A stretch of DNA of 47,010 nucleotides from a virus (IMGVR_UViG_3300009285_002757:1-47010), one strand, 5' to 3'. Counted from the first letter of the stretch, positions 22,917-31,556 are shown. Numbers and translations: made by a program. Notes: generated from the sequence alone by a model not told the origin.

Positions 22917-23480
22917 TTTAAGTATGAAAACGACACTGATACTTTGGAGGATTGGTGTGTATTGATGAATGCTGCCGTACCACTTTGCAAAGCCATTGCA
23001 CCCTTCGTGATTATGCCTAGTTGTGCAATTAAACGCATTGAGTGGTGGTACGCAAATCATAAACCCGAATGGCTTGTGGCTTGGCATAAAGGAAGCCCTG
23101 GTCACATGGCCACTATTGGATTTAACGATTGGGAACCTCATGTGTGTTGGGGTAGACCAACACACCCAATGCACGATCATTTTTCTACTCCCTGTGGATT
23201 CGAGGAAAACGGCCATCCTTGCCCAAAGCCAATCAGCTATTCAATATGGTTAGTTGAGCGTGGTGCAGTGGTAGGACAGACGGTTTGCGACCCCTTCATG
23301 GGCAGTGGCACAACTGGCGTCGCCTGCATGAACCTTGGCCGAAAGTTCATCGGCATTGAAATCGAGCCCAAATACTTTGATATTGCTTGTGAACGCATCA
23401 GAAAAGCTGCTGAAGCACCACCTGATTTCTTTTTACAACAGAAACCAAAACCTATAAAACTTTCATTTTGGAAAAAGTAA
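22773..23480 (+). CDS. DNA methyltransferase paralogue 1 (DPKY motif)
   Basis: 235-aa beta-class N6-adenine/N4-cytosine methyltransferase fold: motif IV first (TDPKYG, 43-46) and SAM-binding motif I late (DPFMGSGTTG, 173-182). The catalytic DPPY is altered to DPKY, so activity is doubtful. Its first 48 and last 63 residues match the gene at 25968 at 45 and 58 positions, while the target-recognition centre is unrelated. It begins with a basic tag (MPLKFKKVPWKRK) and ends with KLSFWKK. TGATG overlap with the clamp gene. Confidence 0.85.
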   Translation: MPLKFKKVPWKRKEVIGDAVLYLGDCLEILPTLPKVDAVITDPKYGIGFKYENDTDTLEDWCVLMNAAVPLCKAIAPFVIMPSCAIKRIEWWYANHKPEWLVAWHKGSPGHMATIGFNDWEPHVCWGRPTHPMHDHFSTPCGFEENGHPCPKPISYSIWLVERGAVVGQTVCDPFMGSGTTGVACMNLGRKFIGIEIEPKYFDIACERIRKAAEAPPDFFLQQKPKPIKLSFWKK

Positions 23481-25978
23481 TGTCCTTCTCACAATACACA
23501 CCCTTTTTCCGGGTGCAGCCGGAAAGCAAGAAACAGCTAAGCCTGCCACTGGAAAGCATCTCTAAACTAGGGTGTAATGCCTGCACCCTGAATAAAATCA
23601 CACTGATCCACCCAAAAATGGATGCCACAGGTGATACCGACCCCCTGTTCTACTTTTTTGCGGAAGCACCAGGTTCCACTGAAGATGAACTTGGGGAACA
23701 GCTTATTGGTGAGTCTGGACAGATGATTCGTACTCGAATACCCTCAAAATGGAAAAAAAGAATACGTTGGAATAACACCGCAAACTGCCGTCCTCCATTG
23801 AATCGTGATCCCTCTCCACTGGAACTGGCCTGTTGCCGTCCCCGAATGGAAAAGGATATCATGGAGGCGAAGCCCGCCGTCGTTGTTGGCTTTGGCCGTT
23901 TCGCGCTGCAATGGGTGACTGGTGAAACCACCATGCACTTGTGGCGTGGCCGCAGGCTGGTACAACAACTGCATGGACACCCTTTCTGGTTCTATCCTAT
24001 TACTCACCCATCAGCTATCCTCCATTCTGGAGGATACCACACCAACAATCTTGATCTGCCGGTATTTGCCAATGATTTAAAACGAGTATTCCAAGAAGTG
24101 GAAGAATTGGATGACCCTGTAGTAATAACACCTGAACAGATGCAGAAAAACATTCGCTGTCTTAGTGGTAATGCAAAAGACTGGCCCGATATAATCAAGG
24201 ATTTCTGCCGCAAGAACAAGAAAGGCATTGGCTATGATATCGAGACCAACAACTTGCGCCCTTACCCGAATGAAGCGGCGATCCTGTCTGTTGCGTTGGC
24301 CACGACTGATAATGGTATTACCTTCCCAATTGCACACCCGGAGGCACGCCTTAAACCTGAAACACAGATGGCATTGCTTGCGGCAGTCCGGGATGAATTA
24401 CCAGGGATAGACTGGGTTGCTGCACACAATGCAGCCTTTGAACAGGAATGGGGTCTGAAATTCCTTGGCATGGAATCCACCAAGGCAACGAAATGGAAAG
24501 ATACCCAGGCGCAGGCGTTCACTTTGGATGAACGGCAAAAGATGCATAGCCTTGATACCATTTCTTTTATCCACTTGGGCTTGCGAATAAAGGAATTGCA
24601 TGATGTGGATGTGGAGCATCTTGACCAAGAACCTCTAGTTAAAGTATTACCATATAATGCTGGTGATAGCCGCGCCTGTGCTTTTCTTTACCCCATTCTT
24701 GCCGCAGAAATTGAACATCAAGGAATGGTTGGTATTAGTGATATGCATCAGCGACGATCTCTGACTATGGCAAGACTGAAGTATCGTGGAGTGGTTCCAG
24801 ACATTGTTGAAGCCAAGCGTCTGGATAAAGAGGTAGAGAATAAGGTCAACCTGGTTTTGAATGATATTGCTGAACACACAAAAGGGCATATCCGCAGACA
24901 TGGCAGGTTCAATCCCAACACGGCAGCGGATGTAAAGCGATGGTTCCTTGAGGAAATGCACCAAGACCTGCCAAGTACCGGCGAGGAATATTTATCACTG
25001 TCACCACACCCATTCGCTCAAGCTGTTCTTGATTACCGGACACTGACAAAGCTTCGTAGCACCTATCTAGCCAAAATCATTAGTGGTGAGCATATCTGGC
25101 CGGATGGACGCTTGCATAGCCTTTACTCACAACTTCGTGCCCGTAGTGGCCGTCTAGCTTCCAGCGAACCAAACCTGCAAAATATACCAAAGAGAGGCCA
25201 CAAGGAGATTCGGGGCGTAATAGGCGTCCCAAAAGGGTGTGTCCTGGCGTCATTTGACTATGGACAGATTGAAGCACGTGTTATTGCCATGGCTAGTAAG
25301 GATAAGTTCCTATGCAAAGCCTTGTGGGATGGGTATGATATTCACGCACACTGGACGGAACGCTTGGCCAAGGCGGATAAGAGGTGGGGGAAAGGTGCTG
25401 GCGATAAAAAGGTTTTCAAGCTATTGCGGGATCATGTCAAGAATGAATGGACCTTCCCTGCATTCTTTGGAGCGCAACTTGGTGCAGTTGCCAGTTATCT
25501 TGGCATTGATGATCGGACCCTGGAACCTCTATACATAGAATTTTGGGAACAGTTTGCTGGTGTAAAGCAGTGGCAGGAAAAAGTCTTATCATTTTACAAC
25601 ACCAACCTTTATGTAGAGATGCTGACTGGCAGGCGGCGGCATGGTCCATTGACTGCAAACCAGTTATTTAATACCCCCATTCAAGGACCGGCGTCTGATA
25701 TTGTGGTGGATGCCATGGAACGGTTGGACGATCTGTCAGATGAGCATGAGAAGCCTTGGTTAGCCCCAGTTATGAATGTGCATGATGACTTGGACTTTTA
25801 TCTGCCGGAAGAAACCAGTAAGCTTGAGGATGCCTGCGAACTAATAGGAAAAACTATGTGTATGACACCGTTTGACTTCGTTAATGTACCAATAACGGTG
25901 GAACTGGCAATTAGCGACAAATCCTTTGCTAAGGTAGAGGCCATTCATACCTTCAAATCAACAGATTATGCCACTTAA
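23480..25978 (+). CDS. Family A DNA polymerase with N-terminal UDG-like domain
   Basis: 832 aa from the TAATG overlap at 23480. Domain 1 (about 25-190) resembles family 4/5 uracil-DNA glycosylases: Cys32/Cys35, AEAPG (61-65) with TED, Cys103, Cys118/119 (a likely FeS set) and ITHPSAIL (174-181). Domain 2 (about 245-415) is a 3'-5' exonuclease: YDIET (Asp253, Glu255), AHNAAF and YNAGD (Asp396). Domain 3 is the polymerase: SGRLASSEPNLQNIP, motif A DYGQIE (Asp593), motif B R650...K654 with FFGA, motif C VHDD (767-770). All catalytic acidic residues are present. KQLSLPLES near residue 18 resembles a bacterial clamp-binding peptide. Probably the main replicase. Confidence 0.93.
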   Translation: MSFSQYTPFFRVQPESKKQLSLPLESISKLGCNACTLNKITLIHPKMDATGDTDPLFYFFAEAPGSTEDELGEQLIGESGQMIRTRIPSKWKKRIRWNNTANCRPPLNRDPSPLELACCRPRMEKDIMEAKPAVVVGFGRFALQWVTGETTMHLWRGRRLVQQLHGHPFWFYPITHPSAILHSGGYHTNNLDLPVFANDLKRVFQEVEELDDPVVITPEQMQKNIRCLSGNAKDWPDIIKDFCRKNKKGIGYDIETNNLRPYPNEAAILSVALATTDNGITFPIAHPEARLKPETQMALLAAVRDELPGIDWVAAHNAAFEQEWGLKFLGMESTKATKWKDTQAQAFTLDERQKMHSLDTISFIHLGLRIKELHDVDVEHLDQEPLVKVLPYNAGDSRACAFLYPILAAEIEHQGMVGISDMHQRRSLTMARLKYRGVVPDIVEAKRLDKEVENKVNLVLNDIAEHTKGHIRRHGRFNPNTAADVKRWFLEEMHQDLPSTGEEYLSLSPHPFAQAVLDYRTLTKLRSTYLAKIISGEHIWPDGRLHSLYSQLRARSGRLASSEPNLQNIPKRGHKEIRGVIGVPKGCVLASFDYGQIEARVIAMASKDKFLCKALWDGYDIHAHWTERLAKADKRWGKGAGDKKVFKLLRDHVKNEWTFPAFFGAQLGAVASYLGIDDRTLEPLYIEFWEQFAGVKQWQEKVLSFYNTNLYVEMLTGRRRHGPLTANQLFNTPIQGPASDIVVDAMERLDDLSDEHEKPWLAPVMNVHDDLDFYLPEETSKLEDACELIGKTMCMTPFDFVNVPITVELAISDKSFAKVEAIHTFKSTDYAT

Positions 25979-26696
25979 ATTCAAAAAGGTACCGTGGAAA
26001 CGGAAAGAGGTAATTGGTGATGCTACGCTGTACTTGGGTGATTGTCTGGAAATATTACCGACGCTGCCGAAGGTGGACGCTCTCATTACCGACCCGCCGT
26101 ATGGAATTGGACGCGACGGTCAGGCGCGCAGCACGGGCGGGCACGGTGGGCACAAGGAATACGAATTCATGGGATGGGATGCCGTGCGCCCAAGTGCCGA
26201 TTGTTTCCGTCTAATGCTATCTGCCGCTGATTATTATATTGTGTGGGGAGGGCAATACTTCGCGGATTTGCTTCCCGTCCATTCGCAATGGTTGGTATGG
26301 GATAAAGGACAGCGTATTAATCAATCCGACGGTGAACTGGCGTGGACTTCCCGCGATGGTGCTTTGCGAATCTATACACAAAACCGCGTTGCACTGATGC
26401 AGGATGGCGCGGAGCATCCAACGCAAAAGCCGATTGTGCTAATGCAGTGGTGTCTCGGTTTCGTTGAGTCCGAAAATATTCTCGACCCCTTCATGGGTAG
26501 TGGCACAACTGGTGTAGCCTGCATAAGCCTCGGCAGGAAATTCATTGGTATTGAAATAGAACCCAAATATTTCGACATCGCCTGTGAGCGCATCAGAAAA
26601 GCTGCTATGGCACCCCCTGATTTCTTTTTACAACAGAAACCAAAACCCACAAAACTTTCTTTTTGGAAAAATGGTGAAACTAAACCTAAAAAATAA
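25968..26696 (+). CDS. DNA methyltransferase paralogue 2 (DPPY motif)
   Basis: 242-aa beta-class adenine/cytosine amino-methyltransferase with intact DPPYG (43-47) and DPFMGSGTTG (173-182). Same N- and C-terminal shells as the gene at 22773, but the centre (about 49-170) is different and GC-richer, with WGGQYF and EHPTQKP elements typical of active enzymes. It likely methylates a specific site to protect phage DNA. The start overlaps the polymerase end by 11 bases; tags MPLKFKK and KLSFWKN at the ends. Confidence 0.88.
   Translation: MPLKFKKVPWKRKEVIGDATLYLGDCLEILPTLPKVDALITDPPYGIGRDGQARSTGGHGGHKEYEFMGWDAVRPSADCFRLMLSAADYYIVWGGQYFADLLPVHSQWLVWDKGQRINQSDGELAWTSRDGALRIYTQNRVALMQDGAEHPTQKPIVLMQWCLGFVESENILDPFMGSGTTGVACISLGRKFIGIEIEPKYFDIACERIRKAAMAPPDFFLQQKPKPTKLSFWKNGETKPKK
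26484..26674 (+). repeat. 3' methyltransferase repeat, copy 2 (copy 1 at 23289-23479)
   Basis: Codes for the SAM-binding motif, the C-terminal helices and the KLSFWK tag shared by both methyltransferases (58 of 63 residues identical). It forms the second half of the direct-repeat bracket around the polymerase gene. Confidence 0.8.
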
Positions 26697-27252
26697 AAAG
26701 TATAGTGTAATCTATGCTGATCCACCCTGGTTCTACTCTTACGATCATCATCGAGGGTATCCATTGCTGAAAACAGAACAGCTTGCCAAACTGTCTGTTC
26801 CAAGCATCACGGCACCTGATGCTACTTTATTCCTGTGGGCAACCTTTCCCTGTCTGCCGGATGCTTTCGTGGTCATGAAAGCCTGGGGATTTTTCTATAA
26901 AACCATAGGATTTGTCTGGATAAAAACCAACAAACGGCAGGATTTGAACCACCCAAACTTCTTCCAAACCCCGTTAGATGTGGCCACCAATATCGGGAAT
27001 TACACAGTGCCTAATGCAGAGATTTGCCTACTTGGGATCAAGGGCAAACCTGTGCATGAATATGGTATAGAAAGTGTAGTGTTTGCCCCTCGATTATGGC
27101 ACAGCAAAAAGCCGGATGAAATCAGGAATCGAATTGCGAAATATTGCAGGGGTGCTCCCAAAATTGAACTCTTCGCCAGAGATAAGTTACCTGGTTGGGA
27201 TTCCTGGGGTAACCAAACGAAATCCGATGTGGAACTGAGGTTCAAAACATGA
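26671..27252 (+). CDS. MT-A70 family adenine methyltransferase
   Basis: 193 aa. DPPW (17-20) within IYADPPW, a LFLWATFPCLPDAFVVMKAWGF-like centre and AEICLLGIKG identify the MT-A70 N6-adenine methyltransferases. Start placed at the ATG giving MVKLNLKNKK, inside the end of the previous methyltransferase; the open frame reaches further up but that part is out-of-frame copy of the upstream gene. N-terminal KLNLK and C-terminal ELRFKT both fit the recurrent tag. It would modify GATC-like or other adenine sites; specificity unknown. Confidence 0.88.
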   Translation: MVKLNLKNKKYSVIYADPPWFYSYDHHRGYPLLKTEQLAKLSVPSITAPDATLFLWATFPCLPDAFVVMKAWGFFYKTIGFVWIKTNKRQDLNHPNFFQTPLDVATNIGNYTVPNAEICLLGIKGKPVHEYGIESVVFAPRLWHSKKPDEIRNRIAKYCRGAPKIELFARDKLPGWDSWGNQTKSDVELRFKT

Positions 27253-27566
27253 GACTGGTCATTCTTGAAAGTCCCTATTCTGGTACGCCACGTCAAATTT
27301 CCAGGAATATTGCCTATGCTCGGGCCTGCATAGTAGATTCCCTGATGCGTGGGGAAGCCCCCATTGCTAGCTACTTGCTTTATACTCAAACCTGGAATTT
27401 TGAAAGACAAGAAGCCCTCACAAAGAGCACTGGGAATTGCTGCTGGCCATGCCTGGATGAAATCCCTGGTGCATACAAGGATATTGATGCTGTAATGGCG
27501 CAGCAGTCCGATTTAGTTGCGGTAGTGCATACACTCAAACAAGTTCTCTGTGTTAAAGGTGCTTAA
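27249..27566 (+). CDS. DUF7768-like/deoxyribosyltransferase-fold protein, probably frameshifted
   Basis: Starts MRLVILESPYSG then NIAYARACIVDSLMRGEAPIASYLLYTQ, which matches from memory a common phage family related to nucleoside 2-deoxyribosyltransferases. In that family YTQ is followed about a dozen residues later by RxLGIxAGxAW. Here that motif is absent from the main frame but is found as RALGIAAGHAW in the +1 frame from about 27416. The reading frame after about 27415 is therefore probably wrong, through a natural frameshift, a programmed one, or an assembly error. ATGA overlap with the MT-A70 gene. Confidence 0.6.
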   Translation: MRLVILESPYSGTPRQISRNIAYARACIVDSLMRGEAPIASYLLYTQTWNFERQEALTKSTGNCCWPCLDEIPGAYKDIDAVMAQQSDLVAVVHTLKQVLCVKGA

Positions 27567-28529
27567 ATGAAATTGAAATTGGCAACTAAAGAGCCTGTCA
27601 TAGCAACCGGCCCACTGCATACAAGGCTGCGCCCTAGCACACTAGACAAGATACTAGGGCAAGAGGCCGTGGTGAAGGCCCTGAAGCGCCTGGAGGGCAA
27701 GGAAACGCCGCCAGCATTCCTGTTCATCGGCCCGCCAGGAGTAGGTAAAACCACATTGGCACGGATCATTTTCAAGGGCTTCGATCTCATTGAAGTGGAC
27801 GGTGCTACCCAAACTGGCATTGATGCCATGCGGGAATTGGTTACTGTAGTACAGAACCCATCCTGGGATTCAAATACTAAGCAGCGTGGTGTCATTGTAG
27901 ATGAGGCGCACGGCCTGTCAAAAGCCACATGGACAAGTCTACTCAAAATAATTGAAGAACCACCAGCGCATTTACACTGGGCCTTCTGCACTACAGAACC
28001 TGCTAAAGTCCCGGAAACGATCAAGACCCGCTGTATGTCTTTCACACTTAAGGAGGTACCCTGGGATATTATTGCGGAGTATCTACGCAAAGTGGCTGCA
28101 CAAGAAAGGTTGGAGATACAGGAAGACCTACTTGGCTTGGTAGCAAGACGCGCTAATGGCAGCGTCAGGCAGGCACTGATCTATCTTAGCTTGCTTGATG
28201 GTGTAGATTCCAAAGATGAAGCCTCATCTTTGATTCAGGCAGCGGAAGAAAAGAAGGGTGTCATTGACCTGGTTCGTTACCTGGCCTTCGACCGCAACCC
28301 ACAATGGAGTGAAGCACAGAAAATGCTGGCACAAATGAAGGTGGATGATGTAGAACCAGAAAGTGCTAGGATTGTCATCGCCAACTATCTCGCTGTGGCA
28401 TTACTTGATCCAAAGACCCAACCGAAGACCAAACGACTACTGGAAGTGCTGGATGCCTTTTCTCACACTTTTAACCAGTCGGAGCAATTTGCCCCGCTGA
28501 TTTTAGCTGTAGCATCAATCGTTTCCTGA
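27567..28529 (+). CDS. Clamp loader ATPase, DnaX-like
   Basis: 320-aa AAA+ clamp-loader subunit: RPSTLDKILGQ, Walker A GPPGVGKT (55-62), Walker B VDEAH (111-115), and sensor/arginine-finger TRC (154-156, the SRC-like motif). It opens and loads the DnaN-like clamp at 21694. The zinc module of bacterial DnaX is missing, and no separate delta/delta' genes are evident, so it may form a homomeric-type or host-assisted loader. N-terminus MKLKLATK fits the recurrent tag. Confidence 0.9.
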   Translation: MKLKLATKEPVIATGPLHTRLRPSTLDKILGQEAVVKALKRLEGKETPPAFLFIGPPGVGKTTLARIIFKGFDLIEVDGATQTGIDAMRELVTVVQNPSWDSNTKQRGVIVDEAHGLSKATWTSLLKIIEEPPAHLHWAFCTTEPAKVPETIKTRCMSFTLKEVPWDIIAEYLRKVAAQERLEIQEDLLGLVARRANGSVRQALIYLSLLDGVDSKDEASSLIQAAEEKKGVIDLVRYLAFDRNPQWSEAQKMLAQMKVDDVEPESARIVIANYLAVALLDPKTQPKTKRLLEVLDAFSHTFNQSEQFAPLILAVASIVS

Positions 28530-28569
28530 CATTTCAGGTAACTTTCGACGACGAGGAGATTCTGCTATC

Positions 28570-29112
28570 ATGTTGAACTTCAAAAATAAAATCCGAGCCA
28601 CCCCGACTACCGCAATGGAAAGTACCGACAAGAAATACCAGGAATTCAGGGAGCGTTTGAAAATCGACCGCGACTCCCTGGATGAGGAGGTATCTCAACA
28701 ACCATTCCTGCTAATGCAAGTGTCAGAATGGTATAGTGGGATGGTGTCAAGACGAGACAAGCTAAAGGAAGAAACGGAACTGCTTGCGTCCAAACTTTCA
28801 ATGAAAATCCGTGAGCAGAAAAGTAAAAGTGATGGGAGGGTCACTGACAAGGAAGTAGTCAATAGGGTTGACCTCCTGCCCGAGTATCGCCAGGCTGTTA
28901 CCAAGTATCATGGCGTGTCGGAAGAAACGGCGAAGTGGTTCTACTTGCGAGAGGCTTTTATAAGCAAAGGCTATATGCTGAGAGAAATGTGTAACCTTTT
29001 TGGCTCGCAGTACTGGTCAAAATCTGCTGTTACCAGTGGCAATGCCGGAGATTCTGTGGTTTCCCACGTTCGCCGTGAAACCATGCGTGGAGCACGTCCC
29101 AAAACTTTGTAG
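28570..29112 (+). CDS. UvsY-like recombination mediator (candidate)
   Basis: 180 aa, helical, with a central long charged helix, then VTDKEVVNRV...LPEYRQAV and WFYLREAFISKGYMLREM. This spacing resembles the phage UvsY-like pattern (KxTExxV, then a helix ending in AfxxRkxMLxxL), and the gene sits between clamp loader and SSB/RecA, where a mediator that loads recombinase on SSB-coated DNA would fit. No strict signature, so the call is tentative. N-terminus MLNFKNK is the recurrent tag. Confidence 0.55.
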   Translation: MLNFKNKIRATPTTAMESTDKKYQEFRERLKIDRDSLDEEVSQQPFLLMQVSEWYSGMVSRRDKLKEETELLASKLSMKIREQKSKSDGRVTDKEVVNRVDLLPEYRQAVTKYHGVSEETAKWFYLREAFISKGYMLREMCNLFGSQYWSKSAVTSGNAGDSVVSHVRRETMRGARPKTL

Positions 29113-29166
29113 AAAGGCGCTGCTTGACGGCCTGAACAGTTGAGCACATTTGAAAGGATTGACACA

Positions 29167-30414
29167 ATGGCACTCTTGAAGAAAAAAGCACCTGAGAAAA
29201 GGTTTCAGTATAAACCCCTGACTACCGAATTTATGGAGACCAGAAAGAATCAGCGTGGTGGGGATTCTGATGGGTTCGTCTCGCCTACTGTAAAAGTGTT
29301 CTCGCCTGCTGATGGTGACAATACCGTTCGCATCCTTCCGGCCTTTGGTATTGATAGTTCCTATGGGTATGAAATCTTTGCTCATTATGGCATTGGGTCG
29401 GATAACTCCGCCTACCTCTGCCTCAAAGCAATGAAGGATGAACCTGATCCGGTTTGCGAAGAAAAAGAACGGGCCATGAAAGCAGGAGATGATGAATACG
29501 CCAAGGCGCTGCGTTCCAACAAGCGTATTGCAGTATATGTAATCGACCGTGCTAAAGAGGGTGATGGGCCGAAACTTTGGTTCATGCCCTACACATTGGA
29601 ACGGGAAATGGCGGCTCAGGCTATGGATAAGAAGTCCGGCAAGGTCATTCAGTTCATTGATCCCGATGAGGGCTATGATTTCAACTTCACCAAGCAGGGC
29701 AAGCAACTAACCACCAAGTACATCGGTGCTGCTTTTGACCGTGAACCCTCACCATTGTCTGATGATTCAGACACTGCTGCGGCATGGTTATCCTTCGTAG
29801 AAGATAACCCCATTCCGGGGCAACTGGTCTACCATGACTACGACCACATTGCGAAGCAATTCTCGGGGGCTGCCAAAGACGCAGCAAGTGAGAGTGGAAC
29901 CAAGAAAGGGAAATTCTCCAAGAAAGCCGCCGAAGTTGAATCGGGAGTAAAGGTTTCTGTAACATGGCAAGAGGTACAGGAAGCTGATGAAGATGAAATC
30001 ATCAGGATTGCCAAGAAACATGGCCTTAATGAAATGGAGGAAACCGTTAATACTCTGGAGGAGGCCCAAGCCTATGTATGTGAACACCTTGGACTGACAG
30101 AGCCGAAAATTGAAGGAGGCAAGAAACCATTCAAAGCGAAGCTGAAATTGGGTGGAAAGAAAGAGACTGCCGAGGAACCTGTTGAGGAAGAGACTGCGGA
30201 AGAGCTTCCCACATGGGATGAAGTACATGCTATGGAAGATGAAGCCCTGGTTGAGTTTGGTAATGCACATGAAGTGGACATGACGCAGGAATTCATCGAC
30301 CTGGAAGATGCGCAGAACAAAGTCTGCGAAGCACTGGACATTGAGCAGGTTGAGAAGAAACCTTTGAAGCTTGGTGGCAAGCTATCAAAATTAAGGGCAA
30401 AAAGCAGCAAGTAA
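29167..30414 (+). CDS. Single-stranded DNA-binding protein, gp32-like
   Basis: 415 aa from the ATG preceded by TTTGAAAGGATTGACACA; an earlier in-frame start at 29140 lies upstream of that site. Residues about 40-230 match the phage gp32-type OB domain (NTVRILPAF, YLCL, DPVCEEKERAMKAGDDEYAKALR, LWFMPYTL). The C-terminal part repeats a roughly 45-residue unit twice (SVTWQEVQEADEDE..., LPTWDEVHAMEDEA...), followed by basic KAKLKLGGKK and KPLKLGGKLSKLRAKSSK. Unusually, the very C-terminus is basic, unlike the acidic tails of most SSBs. A terminator follows. Confidence 0.8.
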   Translation: MALLKKKAPEKRFQYKPLTTEFMETRKNQRGGDSDGFVSPTVKVFSPADGDNTVRILPAFGIDSSYGYEIFAHYGIGSDNSAYLCLKAMKDEPDPVCEEKERAMKAGDDEYAKALRSNKRIAVYVIDRAKEGDGPKLWFMPYTLEREMAAQAMDKKSGKVIQFIDPDEGYDFNFTKQGKQLTTKYIGAAFDREPSPLSDDSDTAAAWLSFVEDNPIPGQLVYHDYDHIAKQFSGAAKDAASESGTKKGKFSKKAAEVESGVKVSVTWQEVQEADEDEIIRIAKKHGLNEMEETVNTLEEAQAYVCEHLGLTEPKIEGGKKPFKAKLKLGGKKETAEEPVEEETAEELPTWDEVHAMEDEALVEFGNAHEVDMTQEFIDLEDAQNKVCEALDIEQVEKKPLKLGGKLSKLRAKSSK

Positions 30415-30446
30415 AGCAATGTAGTGCCGTTGGGTAATCTCCATTT

Positions 30447-30490
30447 GGGGAGGGTAGGTGCCACGCCCACACCTACCCTCCCCGCCTTTT
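30447..30490 (+). terminator. Strong intrinsic terminator after SSB
   Basis: Perfect 14-bp stem GGGGAGGGTAGGTG (30447-30460) with CACCTACCCTCCCC (30470-30483), 9-base loop, then GCCTTTTCT. It isolates the SSB transcript from the RecA gene, or gives differential expression of the two. Confidence 0.9.
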
Positions 30491-30503
30491 CTAAAGGGAT
30501 TGT

Positions 30504-31556
30504 ATGAAATTCGAGTCTAAACGCCCAAAGCTGAACTTAAAAACCAAGAAGCAGGAGGACTCTGATGATGGTGGCTCTTACTTTATTTCCAACCGCGATG
30601 TGGAATTCCTGTCAAGTGGCTGTACTACTCTTGACTGTGTTTTAGGTGGTGGATGGGCATTTGGTAGAATCAATAATATCGTCGGGGACAGGTCCACGGG
30701 CAAAACGTTGGTTTCTATTGAAGCTTGCTGCAATTTAGTTAACCTCTTCCCTTCTAGGGGTGTCATTCGCTTTGTAGAGCCAGAAGCCGCTTTTGATACC
30801 AGCTATGCTGCTGCTTTAGGTCTTCCTGTGGAAAGGATTTCTTTCAGCAGCCCTCAAGAAATAAATACCGTGGAAGACCTTGCTACTGATTTGGATAAAT
30901 TTATCGACAGCCTGGGTACGGATGAACCTGGGTTATACATTTTAGACTCGTTGGATGCCTTATCCAGCAAGGCAGAGCTAGAACGCAAAATCACGGATGC
31001 CAGCTATGGTGATGGCAAAGCCAAAAAAATGTCGGAGATGTTCCGCCGTCTGAACAAACGCATCAAAGGTAAACGAATGATCCTGCAAATAATCTCACAG
31101 ACCCGAGACAATATTGGGGTCACTTTTGGGGAGAAACATACCCGTAGTGGCGGCAAAGCACTGGACTTTTATGCCAGTCAAATATTATGGTTGTCCCAAA
31201 CTGGTGTGATAAAGCAAGTCCGCAATAAGGTGGAACGGGTTGTAGGCGTGTCCATTCGAGCCAGATGCAAGAAGAGCAAGGTGGGCCTACCCTACCGGGA
31301 ATGTGCTTTTGATATCAAGTTTGGCTTTGGTATTGATGACATTGCTGCCAACATTAAATACCTGGCTGCGGTAGGTAAGTTAGGAATGCTTCAAGCAGGA
31401 CTTGGTCCTGATGCGGTTAACCGCTTTATCGCGGTGATAGAGGGACAAAATCCTGATGCTATTAAGGTTTGGCAGCATAAAATAAATACCACAGTAAAGC
31501 AAGCCTGGGGCATTGTAGAACAAAGCTTCCTACCCACCAGAAAGAAATACGGGTGA
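30504..31556 (+). CDS. RecA/UvsX-family recombinase
   Basis: 350 aa, single RecA core: Walker A GDRSTGKT (61-68), YILDSLDALS Walker B, and IISQTRDNIG with a conserved Gln (the L1/L2 sensing element). Catalyses strand exchange for recombination-dependent replication and repair. The N-terminus has RPKLNLKTKK, the recurrent tag, before the core begins at about residue 30; the C-terminal region is a short helical extension. The ATG follows AAAGGGATTGT. Confidence 0.9.
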   Translation: MKFESKRPKLNLKTKKQEDSDDGGSYFISNRDVEFLSSGCTTLDCVLGGGWAFGRINNIVGDRSTGKTLVSIEACCNLVNLFPSRGVIRFVEPEAAFDTSYAAALGLPVERISFSSPQEINTVEDLATDLDKFIDSLGTDEPGLYILDSLDALSSKAELERKITDASYGDGKAKKMSEMFRRLNKRIKGKRMILQIISQTRDNIGVTFGEKHTRSGGKALDFYASQILWLSQTGVIKQVRNKVERVVGVSIRARCKKSKVGLPYRECAFDIKFGFGIDDIAANIKYLAAVGKLGMLQAGLGPDAVNRFIAVIEGQNPDAIKVWQHKINTTVKQAWGIVEQSFLPTRKKYG

